Source: Iphinoe sp. HA4291-MV1 (GTDB taxonomy: Bacteria > Cyanobacteriota > Cyanobacteriia > Cyanobacteriales > Nostocaceae). From it: DNA of 64,000 bases. Below, piece after piece: positions 25,764 through 34,272 of this stretch. The translations under genes were made by a program, and so were the position numbers. The DNA lies in assembly GCA_019359415.1 (NCBI GenBank), contig JAHHHH010000007.1:1-64000 (forward strand), read 5' to 3'. Below the pieces are notes generated by a model. That model ran no database searches. It was not told the origin of the DNA and was given only the letters and a program-made list of their open reading frames with translations. Numbering within the stretch: the stretch's first letter is position 1; each line of letters starts with the position of its first letter.

Positions 25764-26260
25764 CCTACTACCTTGCAGCAGGTGAGTGGAAAGAAGCTGA
25801 CGAGGAAACTGATAAAGTTATGCTTGAGGTGGCTGGGCGAGAAAAACAAGGTTACCTAGAATTGGAGGACATCCGACAATTTCCCTGTGAAGACTTGAGA
25901 ATCATTGACCAATTGTGGGTACAGTACAGTAACGGACACTTTGGCTTTAGTGTTCAGAAAAAGATTTACCTGGAGGTGGGTGGAAAGCTTTTAGAAGAAA
26001 ATCTCCAGAGAGCGCCTTGGGAAAAAGTCGTCGCTTCAACAAGACTCTACGCTCGTATACGTGGTAGAGTGAGAAATGATGAGTATGAAGCTTATGTGCG
26101 ATTTAGCGATCGCGTAGGATGGAGAGTGAATAACGACTGGATCAGCTACTCCAATGCAATTTTCGACACGACTTCACCTAAGGGACATCTCCCGATTGGG
26201 GGGGTGAGAGTGAGTGGTGAGGTGGGGAAGTGTTCTTTTTTCTGGCGTCGAGACTTGTAA
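25736..26260 (+). pseudogene. GUN4 domain, frameshifted 3' end of the same STAND gene
   Basis: In another frame from the preceding piece the sequence reads NSYAQLAYYLAAGEWKEADE, KVMLEVAGREKQGYLELEDI, PCEDLRIIDQLWVQYSNGHF and GFSVQKKIYLEVGG, a GUN4 domain complete up to DRVGWRVNNDWISYSNAIFD. GUN4 domains bind Mg-porphyrins in chlorophyll synthesis, but in cyanobacteria they also cap regulatory or STAND proteins, as here. It could be translated alone from ATG 25820 but would lose the first helix. Probably dead. Confidence 0.75.
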
Positions 26261-26682
26261 ACTGTAGCATTTAACAGTTCCAGAAGTTTGTAAATATTTG
26301 TTACTGCTTCCTTTTATACGAAATAATAAGCTTTTCAGCTTCTCGATACCTGGCACTGTGGGTTAAAGCTGATTAGGACGAAGGTTCTTGGCTTATCCTC
26401 AAAGGATAACTTTTCTCGGATGTCCTAAGATTTCTGTCCACTGCTATATCATCGGGAGCATCCCAATTTTGTAAAATTACCAAAAGGATAGATAGTCCGC
26501 AGCGAATGAAGCGGAGCGGAATGAAGCATAAGTCCTTCTCCTATCCCAGAGGCTGCTTCATGTGGACACGCGCAAGGGACGCAAAGTCTAGATATTGCGA
26601 TTGCTTCTCTTCTCTACGAGAGGCTGCGCGAACGCTGCGGACAAAATATGTTTTTAAACATTTGGGATGCTCCCATATCATC
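26261..26682. other. intergenic repeat mosaic
   Basis: No gene seen. The segment 26531-26571 is an exact copy of 1290-1330. Palindromic pieces of the same repeat families follow (CTCTACGAGAGGCTGCGCGAAC). The right edge is the target duplication of the 92-bp MITE. Confidence 0.6.
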
Positions 26683-26774
26683 CAATACTGCTCGGTTAAG
26701 CGAAAATGAGAAACCCGGTTTCTCCAAGAAACCGGGTTTCTGGCACCTCAACTATCGTTAACCGACAAGTATTG
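26683..26774. mobile_element. 92-bp MITE, copy 1, with 10-bp target duplication
   Basis: The ends CAATACTGCTCGGTTAA and TTAACCGACAAGTATTG are inverted repeats. The centre is the hairpin GAAACCCGGTTTCT/AGAAACCGGGTTTC. CCATATCATC flanks it on both sides (26673-26682 and 26775-26784). Confidence 0.9.
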
Positions 26775-26794
26775 CCATATCATCTTGGTATTCA

Positions 26795-27247
26795 TCACTT
26801 CATTAATGCCTGAAAGCCTGCTTGTACAAAATGCTGATCAAAAGTCAAAGCTTGAGTCACTTCTGCTTGGTTCATAACTATAAGTGAAATGCAATCAACC
26901 AAACCCCATGCTTTATCTTGGTACATTTTGTAGAGTATGAACGCTTGCTCGAATATTTGAGGAGTCAGTCGTACAATTTCTACCTCTTCTGAAGAAAAAA
27001 GTACTCAATGATTTCAACTGCCTTATCTTTATAACTACGTGCTAAAGCGTTACCAACTTCCAGCAATACTGCATCAGTTGTCAATAAAGGACATCCTTCC
27101 AATTCAATACTGCTCGGATAAGCAAAAATTAGAAACCCGGTTTCTTAAAGAAACCGGGTTTCTGGCACCTCAACTATTCTTAACCGAGCAGTATTGCCTT
27201 CCAATTTGTCGGCTAATTCATAAGCTTTTTGGTTATGAGATGCGCAT
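26795..27247 (-). pseudogene. PIN-domain (VapC-type) toxin gene broken by a MITE and a frameshift
   Basis: If the 92-bp MITE and one target duplication are removed, the minus strand reads SHNQKAYELADKLEG, CPLLTTDAVLLEVGNALARS, YKDKAVEIIEYFF, then after a one-base slip in a T6 run (26995-27000) EEVEIVRLTPQIFEQAF, DKAWGLVDCISLIVMNQ and LTFDQHFVQAGFQALM. This is a PIN ribonuclease with the central acidic residues in TDAVLLE and GLVDC and the C-terminal FDQHF. The first 20 or so residues, with the first catalytic Asp, have been replaced by repeat DNA. No antitoxin adjoins it. Confidence 0.8.
27105..27196. mobile_element. 92-bp MITE, copy 2, inserted in the PIN gene
   Basis: Same length and structure as the 26683 copy: CAATACTGCTCGGATAAG at one end, CTTAACCGAGCAGTATTG at the other, and a central AAACCCGGTTTC hairpin. 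CCTTCCAATT is duplicated at 27095-27104 and 27197-27206. Excision of element plus one duplication restores the PIN reading frame exactly. Confidence 0.93.
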
Positions 27248-27423
27248 CTTGGTAGAAGGGTCTAAAACCCCTCCCTTGTAGGGAGTCTTTAATTGGGAGG
27301 GGTGGGAATCCCGAACCTATTTCTCCCAACTGACTCGCAGTATTGCTGACTCCTGTATTCTTCTTCAACTGCGTTCATCTGCGTCGAGAATGCGGTTCCA
27401 AAACTAAATCAAAATTTTGCCAT

Positions 27424-28593
27424 CTACATCATCTTAGGTAAAATCACAGGACAAAAATTAGGCTGATCATTCACATCTTCCAACCGCGAAGTTTTTAACC
27501 TATCAAGCCACTTTTGCATATAAACTCGATTCGCTTTTTGCTCATCTGGATCTTGAGTATCCAATGGATTTGGCATAAGTCCCAAAATTGTCGCAGTCGT
27601 CACACAAAACATAGATTTTTGAAAACTTATGCAAATTTGAACTCGCAAATCATCTTCTCCTCGACGACTGCGACGATAAACTTCATGCAAATAATCTGGA
27701 AGATAATGACGCATATCCTGCATTAACAAAGTTGGAGGAATACCCGCACCGCCAATAGGTAAAGGATCAGCATACAAAGCGCCATATTGAAATCGAGTTT
27801 GATCTGGGGAAATCTGATAAGCTTGGGCATTATATGAAACTGTGCCATGAAAAGGCGTTCCCCGGAAGAAAACAGCTTCTACATAAGGAATTGCCGTATC
27901 TGCAAGAAAAGTCAAACCTACAGATTTGGGAATGATATCGTAAACTTTATCTCGAATTTTAACGGCGTAAGTAATAGGTTTGGTAGCATCTGCTACCAAA
28001 CCTGCTTTGATATGTTCTACAACATCAGGAATAGATTTTATTTCACCGTTATCGTAACGGTCTGATAAACTGAGGAACATATCAGCCATCACCCGCCAAA
28101 ATTGTCCTAAACCTGTAGAGTAAGCACTGACACGCAACTGTTCAGTTAAGAAATCAGGAAATAATTGATTAACTCCCTTAATGATGGGATTGTTTTTAAA
28201 TTTTGCTGCGATAACAGCTTGCGCTCTTTCTTCAAATTCTTCTGAATCTAAGTATTGATCCAATCCACCGCCACCATGCCATATCATAGCTCTCATGCAA
28301 TACTCGGCATATTCAAAATTAATTCTGTCATGCCACCAATGCCGTAGTAGTTTCTTAAAAGAAAAGTCTCCATTAAAGTATTTAAAAAATTGGAAGAATA
28401 CTAAAAATTGATGTTCAGCAACATATATTAGATTTTTTGAGTAGGCATCTAAAACGATACCATAACTTTTCAGAATGCCGACAACTTCTAGTAAGTTTTC
28501 TAGATTATCAGGAAGTAATGCTCCTCCTGATTCCAATCGCTCAATATACTCAGATAAGGGGTAATTAACGGGCTTATTTTTGATGTTTACCAT
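27424..28593 (-). CDS. cupB: CO2 hydration protein of an NDH-1MS-type complex
   Basis: Subunit that converts CO2 to bicarbonate at the thylakoid NDH-1 complex. The 389-residue length, blocks such as FFQFFKYFNGDFSFKKLLRH and YCMRAMIWHGGGGLDQYLDS, and the position right after ndhF and ndhD on the same strand identify a Cup/Chp protein. I choose CupB (ChpX) over CupA because CupA is longer and is usually followed by cupS, which is absent, and because I recall the order ndhF4-ndhD4-cupB beside ccm genes in Nostocales. It is soluble and docks on the membrane part. A 385-bp repeat-rich gap separates it from ndhD. Confidence 0.82.
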   Translation of the reverse strand: MVNIKNKPVNYPLSEYIERLESGGALLPDNLENLLEVVGILKSYGIVLDAYSKNLIYVAEHQFLVFFQFFKYFNGDFSFKKLLRHWWHDRINFEYAEYCMRAMIWHGGGGLDQYLDSEEFEERAQAVIAAKFKNNPIIKGVNQLFPDFLTEQLRVSAYSTGLGQFWRVMADMFLSLSDRYDNGEIKSIPDVVEHIKAGLVADATKPITYAVKIRDKVYDIIPKSVGLTFLADTAIPYVEAVFFRGTPFHGTVSYNAQAYQISPDQTRFQYGALYADPLPIGGAGIPPTLLMQDMRHYLPDYLHEVYRRSRRGEDDLRVQICISFQKSMFCVTTATILGLMPNPLDTQDPDEQKANRVYMQKWLDRLKTSRLEDVNDQPNFCPVILPKMM

Positions 28594-28978
28594 TGCGATT
28601 TCTCCGAAATACTTAAAATCTAGCAGTCCTATTTGAGTTGTAAATTGACTTCATCAGGCAGGGAACAGGGAACTTTTAACAGGGAACAGGAAAGAAGGTT
28701 CTTTGAGGTGTACCTAGCTTCGCAAAAATCAAATAGGAGTCCTATATATTAAAAGAAAATCTTAATTTGTAAGGTGGGCACTACCTAATTTCTTATGTCA
28801 TTGGTGAGCATTAGGCAGTGCCCAACGCCCTTCTCCCTTAGGAGAGGGAAAGCCGTCATTCGCGCTGGTCTCACCAGATGCTACAACGGGGGGAACCCCC
28901 CGAAGGTTTGATCGGAGGAAACCTCCGCTCAAACTTCTCTCCGCACCGCACTGGCTCCCCTACTGTAGTCTTGTTTGT
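28594..28978. repeat. repeat-rich gap inside the ndhF-ndhD-cupB cluster
   Basis: The left half has inverted arms near 28622-28637 and 28727-28741 (AGTCCTATTTG and its partner) and a short GGGAACA repeat. The right half is the palindromic family seen at 1119-1345 (CTTCTCCCTTAGGAGAGG, GGGGGGAACCCCCC, CGGAGGAAACCTCCG). These hairpins lie between co-directional genes and could reduce readthrough into cupB. Confidence 0.6.
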
Positions 28979-30490
28979 TTAACTTTTGCCTTTTTCTTGA
29001 ACAAATGACACCGTTACCATTGAGCTTGGTGTGTTAACCATCGCTGTCATTGTGGGTTCAGTCCAACGCACAAGCCAATTAGGTTGGACTCCAAAAATCA
29101 CAATCAGCACAGCTAAAACGACAGCAGGAATACGCTCTCCCCAAGAGACACGGGGTAAGTTGATAACTTGTGCAGACAAGCGCCCAAAAAAGGCACGATT
29201 CATGAGAATTAAGAAGTAAACAGCAGTTAAGCCTGGACCTATCATGCATAACAAGGTTTGCACTGGATAAACTGCGAAACTGCCCCGAAAAACGATGAAT
29301 TCGGCAATAAATCCCACCATTCCCGGTATACCAGCGCTTGCCATCACTCCCAACACCATCAAGCTTCCAATCACAGGCATACCTCGTTCTGGGTTAAGGA
29401 GTCCTTGAAGAACTTCTAAATCCCGACTTCCTGTTTTTTTATACACAATCCCTACCAGTAAAAATAGCAGGGCTGAAATTAATCCGTGACTAATCATTTG
29501 CATGATGCTTCCCAACACACTCAGAGGTGTAGCAACAGCAGCGGCTAAAAGCACATAGCCCATGTGTCCAATGGAACTGTATGCCACCATTTTTTTCATG
29601 TCGTTTTGGGCGATCGCACACGATGCACCATAAAGCACGCTCACCACTGCCCAAATTGCTAAACCGGGAGCTAGATAACTCCAACCATTCGGTAACAAGT
29701 TCATCCCAAACCGCAGTAAGCCGTAAGTTCCTAACTTCAACAGAACCCCAGCTAATAATATAGAAATTGGTGTGGAAGCCTCAACGTGAGCATCTGGTAA
29801 CCACGTATGCAGAGGAACTAGGGGAATTTTGATGCCAAAACCAATCAATATTCCCAACAGGAGTAAGATTTGTGTTCCCAAAGACAAAGACTTGGTATTC
29901 AAGGCGTCTAAAGCAAAGCTAGAAGCACCACTCAGCCAAACTACGCCAAGAAAACTTGCCAAAATGAACACCCCAGAAACAGCGGTGTAAATCAAAAATT
30001 TAGTCGCTGCATAGCCTCGCCGTTCACCACCCCAAATGGCAATCAGAAAATACAGAGGAATGAGTTCTATCTCGTAAAACAAGAAAAATAGCAGTAAATC
30101 CTGTGCGATGAAGGCTCCAGTTACCCCAGCGTTTAACAGCAAGAGCAAAGTGTAATAGAATCGAGGACGTGCAATATTTTCATCGCTGCTGTAGATGGCG
30201 ATGCAAGTCAACAAGCCATTTAACAGCAACAAGGGTAATGACAAACCATCTACCCCAAGATAGTAACTCAATCCTAAAGCATCTATCCAAGGTAAGAATT
30301 CCGTAAATTGTTGACTCACTTCTCCAGGGTTAAACTGGCTTGAAATGACCACAGTCCATAAGAAAGCGATACTCGCAACGACCAAAGCGACTTTACGAGA
30401 AAGTTTTGGTGTCATGCCAAAAGGCAAGAAACTGATGAAAGCCGCACCTAGCAACGGCACCAAAAGCAAAATACTGAGCATAGGGGACAA
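28979..30490 (-). CDS. ndhD4: NAD(P)H-quinone oxidoreductase subunit D4 (NDH-1MS' type)
   Basis: Antiporter-like membrane subunit of thylakoid NDH-1, with about 14 helices. Signature segments are FFLFYEIELIPLYFLIAIWG (the key helix with the conserved glutamate), PLHTWLPDAHVEASTPISIL and KKMVAYSSIGHMGYVLLAAA. At 503 residues it is normal. It starts 5 bp after ndhF ends, so the two are co-translated. The D4 assignment (low-affinity CO2-uptake complex) depends on the neighbouring cupB; D3 cannot be fully excluded. The complex couples electron flow to CO2 hydration. Confidence 0.85.
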   Translation of the reverse strand: MSPMLSILLLVPLLGAAFISFLPFGMTPKLSRKVALVVASIAFLWTVVISSQFNPGEVSQQFTEFLPWIDALGLSYYLGVDGLSLPLLLLNGLLTCIAIYSSDENIARPRFYYTLLLLLNAGVTGAFIAQDLLLFFLFYEIELIPLYFLIAIWGGERRGYAATKFLIYTAVSGVFILASFLGVVWLSGASSFALDALNTKSLSLGTQILLLLGILIGFGIKIPLVPLHTWLPDAHVEASTPISILLAGVLLKLGTYGLLRFGMNLLPNGWSYLAPGLAIWAVVSVLYGASCAIAQNDMKKMVAYSSIGHMGYVLLAAAVATPLSVLGSIMQMISHGLISALLFLLVGIVYKKTGSRDLEVLQGLLNPERGMPVIGSLMVLGVMASAGIPGMVGFIAEFIVFRGSFAVYPVQTLLCMIGPGLTAVYFLILMNRAFFGRLSAQVINLPRVSWGERIPAVVLAVLIVIFGVQPNWLVRWTEPTMTAMVNTPSSMVTVSFVQEKGKS

Positions 30491-30495
30491 GGGGA

Positions 30496-32352
30496 CTAGA
30501 ATAGGAACTTATTGAACAAGCCTGATGACCAGCTGACGAAAAAACCTAAGAGGCTAATGCCTATAAGGATGGTCAACATGTATCCTTGAGAGCGACCAGA
30601 AATGCTGTACTTTAAGGTTTGTCCACTAAAAATTGCTGCAAACCCAACTAAGTTAATTAGACCATCTACTAGATAGCGATCGCTCCAAGCAGAAATTTTA
30701 GAAAACAGCGCAACTGCACCAACGACTGTCACATGATAAAGTCGGTCAATGTAAAAGTCATAACCCAATAAGTCTTGCAAAAATCTCCAAGTGAGGACTC
30801 TGGATCTCGACCAAGCTTTGTGTAGGTAAATGCTAGACCCTATCCCTATCCCCAGCACTGTAGAGGATACTAACAACGTCATTACAATCCAATTTATACT
30901 TTCCCAATCGGGTAGCAGGTACCATTGTTGTAACATCAGGGGTAATAACAAAGTTATCACTGTCAGTGTTACAATTGGCAATGCCATCTGCCAACCAACT
31001 TCTGGGGCGCGACGGGTCTTTGGTTGTGGTTTACCCCAAAATATTAAGCGAAATAGGCGTGTCAAATTTAATGCTGTCAAACCGTTGACTAGTACTAAAA
31101 TGGCAACGACCCAAGGGCTAACAAAAGCCAAGCCATCAGCCCATCCTAACATTGCCCAAAAGCTCCCCAGTGGTAGTAGTGTTACCATTCCAGCGGAACC
31201 CACAACAAAAGCTGTGGTGGTTGCTGGCATCCTTGACCACAGACCGCCCATTTCTGTCAAGTCTTGAGTATTGGTAGTAAATATAACTGAGCCGGTACTC
31301 ATAAATAATAGGGCTTTGGCAATTCCATGAGTTAGCAGCAGCATCAAAGCAACTCCTCCTTGCTGCATCCCTACCGCTAAAAACACTAACCCCATATATG
31401 CACTGGTAGAATGAGAGAGCGCTCGTTTAATGTCAATTTGGGCGATCGACACTAACGATGCACCGACTGCCGTGACTGTACCCATGATTATCAAAGCATT
31501 TAATGCGACTGGCGACAGCGCTAAAATTGGTTGTAGTTTAAACAACACAAACGCCCCACCAGCCACCACCAAAGAGTTTCGCATCACTGAAGCTGGGTTG
31601 GGACCTTCCATTGCTTCATCTAACCACAAATGCAGCGGAAATTGAGCACATTTACCTGCAGGTCCTGCTATTAGCGCTAAACCTAGTAAAGTTGATGTTG
31701 TCTGGCTCAAGTTTGCCCTTTGTGCCCATTCATAAAGATTGGAAAAGTTCAAGCTACCTGCTATGGTGGCAAGTGTCACAACTCCCATCAGCAGCAACAA
31801 GTCTCCCACGCGCTTGGTTAAAAATGCATCTCGCGCTGCTGTGACTACTAACGGTTGAGCATACCAGAAACCCACCAGTAAGTAAGTTGAAAGAGTCAGC
31901 ATTTCCAAAAGGGCATAGCTGAGAAATAGGGAGTCACTGATGGCTAAACCACTCAACGCTGCTTCAAAAAACCCCATCAACGCAAAAAAACGCGCCAACG
32001 CCCAGTCCTTTTCCATGTAACCAAGGGCGTAAGTTAGTGCCAGTAAATTTAACCCTGTAATTAAAACTGTTGCCCCAACACTAACTGGCGAGACTTCTAA
32101 GGCAAAGGATAGATCAAAATCCACAGCTTTGAACCAGGTAATCAAAAAACTTTGTGGTTCTGTATTCCAAATATCAATGAATACAAATAGGCTGTGGACA
32201 AAAGCCAAAACCGTTGTCAACAAGTTGAAATAAACAGCTGGTCTTGGTCCTGTGCGCCGAATTAATCCCATTGCCCACGGCAAGGTGAAAAGCGCACCTA
32301 TTAATCCATAAAAAGGTATACACCAGCTTGTTAAAAAGAGAATCTGATTCAT
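30496..32352 (-). CDS. ndhF4: NAD(P)H-quinone oxidoreductase subunit F4
   Basis: The largest antiporter-like NDH-1 subunit, about 16 helices. It starts MNQILFLTSWCIPFYGLIGA, then RRTGPRPAVYFN, typical of the F3/F4 group of CO2-uptake complexes rather than respiratory NdhF1. It carries the helix AQFPLHLWLDEAMEGPNPAS and RALSHSTSAYMGLVFLAVG. AAGGA lies eight bases before the ATG. First gene of the ndhF4-ndhD4-cupB operon, divergent from the ccm operon across a 660-bp gap. Confidence 0.85.
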   Translation of the reverse strand: MNQILFLTSWCIPFYGLIGALFTLPWAMGLIRRTGPRPAVYFNLLTTVLAFVHSLFVFIDIWNTEPQSFLITWFKAVDFDLSFALEVSPVSVGATVLITGLNLLALTYALGYMEKDWALARFFALMGFFEAALSGLAISDSLFLSYALLEMLTLSTYLLVGFWYAQPLVVTAARDAFLTKRVGDLLLLMGVVTLATIAGSLNFSNLYEWAQRANLSQTTSTLLGLALIAGPAGKCAQFPLHLWLDEAMEGPNPASVMRNSLVVAGGAFVLFKLQPILALSPVALNALIIMGTVTAVGASLVSIAQIDIKRALSHSTSAYMGLVFLAVGMQQGGVALMLLLTHGIAKALLFMSTGSVIFTTNTQDLTEMGGLWSRMPATTTAFVVGSAGMVTLLPLGSFWAMLGWADGLAFVSPWVVAILVLVNGLTALNLTRLFRLIFWGKPQPKTRRAPEVGWQMALPIVTLTVITLLLPLMLQQWYLLPDWESINWIVMTLLVSSTVLGIGIGSSIYLHKAWSRSRVLTWRFLQDLLGYDFYIDRLYHVTVVGAVALFSKISAWSDRYLVDGLINLVGFAAIFSGQTLKYSISGRSQGYMLTILIGISLLGFFVSWSSGLFNKFLF

Positions 32353-33013
32353 TCAAACAGTCCTTGCTTGATAGTTCAGCTAAAGAATTATTGTTTACCT
32401 AATGGAATAAATTTGTTTAACTCTATGAGGAAAACCATTTATCTTCGATTATTTAAAAGTATTTTATAAGCATTTTTCTATTTATCTGTATCAACAAGAC
32501 AAGAAAAATTTAATCGATTCTATAAATTATTCTTCTTTCATCTTTACTTTTCCCTACTGAGAGCAATAGAATTCATAACTTAAAAACTCTAGTTTATAAG
32601 GCATATAATAAAAAATTATATATTTTATTTAGACTTTTATGACACAAACAGCAAAAAACGACGAAAGACTGTAGTAGAACTCATTAAGTTTTTCGCCATT
32701 CTTAAGGAATTGAATTTTTGTCTTTATGAACTTGTTTGAGCGAATGTTATAAAAAAATTATAAAGCAGAAGTGGCTGCTCTAGGAATCTGTGAAGTTCGG
32801 TTGACCAGAATTACTAGTATAAAATCGTATTAAGATTTTATAATTGGCTTGATTAAAAAGTATTATGGTAATTTATATTGTCAAGGACGCCAAGCTTTTC
32901 TATGCTTAATTTGGAGATACTTTTAAAGCTCAAGATGAGCATCCCCGTAAAAATTTTTCATTTCCCAGTATCCAAGACAGTACACATTACAATAATTTCG
33001 TGGGAGTTCTGCA
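32353..33013. promoter_or_regulatory. divergent control region between ndhF4 and ccmK2
   Basis: AT-rich stretch of 660 bp without a convincing frame, bounded by starts of two divergent carbon-concentrating operons. It must hold both promoters. Several short dyads of the TNA-N7/8-TNA kind are present but common in AT-rich DNA, so I do not assign a CcmR or CmpR site. Confidence 0.6.
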
Positions 33014-33322
33014 ATGCCAATTGCGGTTGGAATGATTGAAACAAAAGGGTTTCCGGCAGTAGTAGAAGCTGCTGATGCGATGGTGAAAGCCGCTCGCGTG
33101 ACTCTAGTAGGGTATGAAAAAATCGGTAGCGCTCGGGTGACTGTGATTGTCCGAGGAGACGTTTCTGAGGTGCAAGCTTCTGTTGCGGCTGGAGTGGAAG
33201 CAGCTAGAAGAGTGAACGGCGGTGAGGTGGTGTCCACTCACATCATTGCTCGTCCTCACGAAAACTTGGAATATGTATTGCCCATTCGTTACACCGAAGC
33301 TGTGGAGCAGTTCCGCACTTAG
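33014..33322 (+). CDS. ccmK2: carboxysome shell hexamer protein CcmK2
   Basis: 102-residue single BMC domain that forms hexamers tiling the beta-carboxysome facets. It begins [20 protein letters not shown], has [20 protein letters not shown], where KIGS lines the pore, and ends [20 protein letters not shown]. The ATG follows GGGAG. First gene of the ccm operon, naming by order and length as in Synechocystis (K2 short, K1 longer). Confidence 0.95.
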   Translation: MPIAVGMIETKGFPAVVEAADAMVKAARVTLVGYEKIGSARVTVIVRGDVSEVQASVAAGVEAARRVNGGEVVSTHIIARPHENLEYVLPIRYTEAVEQFRT

Positions 33323-33469
33323 CAATTTTGGATTTTTCTAAATAAATCAAGCTTGCAACCGACAGCTGATTGCTTGAGTGCTTTAAAATCAAAATCTGAA
33401 ATTCTTGTCGGGGTTGCCTTCTTGTAGCTTTCCTTATGTTCAAATATTAAAAGCTAAGGATTAAAACTC

Positions 33470-33814
33470 ATGTCAATTGCAGTAGGAATGGTAGAAACTT
33501 TAGGGTTTCCAGCGGTAGTAGAAGCAGCAGATGCAATGGTAAAAGCTGCTCGTGTAACTTTAGTAGGCTACGAAAAAATTGGTAGCGGTCGCGTAACCGT
33601 AATTGTGCGGGGAGACGTTTCTGAAGTACAAGCTTCAGTTGCTGCCGGAGTTGAATCAGTGAAGCGAGTCAACGGTGGACAAGTGCTGTCTACCCACATC
33701 ATTGCTCGTCCTCATGAAAACCTGGAATACGTGCTGCCAATTCGTTATACAGAAGATGTAGAGCAATTCCGGGAGAATGTGAACGCAATTCGTCCCTTTG
33801 GCAGAAGACCATAG
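33470..33814 (+). CDS. ccmK1: carboxysome shell hexamer protein CcmK1
   Basis: 114-residue BMC protein about 90 percent identical by eye to the upstream CcmK2 but with a C-terminal extension ([14 protein letters not shown]), the usual difference between CcmK1 and CcmK2. The pore segment is KIGSGRVTV. The 147-bp gap to ccmK2 is free of repeats. ccmL follows after 6 bp, so K1 and L are translationally linked. K1 and K2 probably form mixed facets. Confidence 0.95.
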   Translation: MSIAVGMVETLGFPAVVEAADAMVKAARVTLVGYEKIGSGRVTVIVRGDVSEVQASVAAGVESVKRVNGGQVLSTHIIARPHENLEYVLPIRYTEDVEQFRENVNAIRPFGRRP

Positions 33815-33820
33815 CGTGTC

Positions 33821-34120
33821 ATGCAAATTGCCAAAGTTCGCGGCACAGTAGTCAGCACTCAAAAAGACCCAAGTCTTAGAGGTGTCAAACTACTGCTGTT
33901 GCAATTCGTAGATGAAGAAGGACGCGTTCTACCAAAATACGAGGTGGCAGCTGATATTGTGGGTGCGGGAGTGGATGAGTGGGTACTTGTTAGTCGCGGT
34001 AGTGCTGCCCGTCAAATTTTGGGTAACGAACAACGTCCACTAGACGCAGCAGTGGTGGCAATAATTGATACAGTCCGTGTTGAAGACCGCCTGATTTACA
34101 GCAAAAAAGACCAGTTATAG
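33821..34120 (+). CDS. ccmL: carboxysome vertex pentamer protein CcmL
   Basis: 99-residue EutN/CcmL-type protein forming the pentamers at the twelve shell vertices. It starts MQIAKVRGTVVSTQKDPSL and has VAADIVGAGVDEWVLVSRGSAARQ, the conserved core of the family, ending with VVAIIDTVRVEDRLIYSK. It follows ccmK1 by 6 bp. A palindromic repeat separates it from ccmM. Confidence 0.95.
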   Translation: MQIAKVRGTVVSTQKDPSLRGVKLLLLQFVDEEGRVLPKYEVAADIVGAGVDEWVLVSRGSAARQILGNEQRPLDAAVVAIIDTVRVEDRLIYSKKDQL

Positions 34121-34149
34121 ATAGTCATTGGTCATTAGGAGCCATTGCG

Positions 34150-34215
34150 TTGCGGTGAATCCAGCGCTGCAGGAGGGTAACCCTGCAGCACTGGTCTAGT
34201 CGCCCATGCCTGTGG
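34150..34215. repeat. palindromic interspersed repeat between ccmL and ccmM
   Basis: CCAGCGCTGCAGG-AGGGTAA-CCCTGCAGCACTGG forms a long hairpin. A related unit is at 62231-62260 (CCAGCACTGCAGGCGGG). It sits inside an operon, so its hairpin would be in the transcript between ccmL and ccmM. Confidence 0.7.
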
Positions 34216-34272
34216 CAACGCTCTTGCAACAGAACTGGTCTCACATAAAGATAACAGAGGAGGAACTTAGCG

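Noticed and set aside
26506-26709. A 67-residue plus-strand frame between the GUN4 remnant and the PIN gene
   Set aside because: It is made of interspersed repeat (the 41-bp copy from 1290) and the MITE end.
32353-33013. LysR-type binding sites for CcmR or CmpR in the ndhF4-ccmK2 spacer
   Set aside because: The short T-N11-A motif is expected by chance many times in such AT-rich DNA; I could not single out a site.
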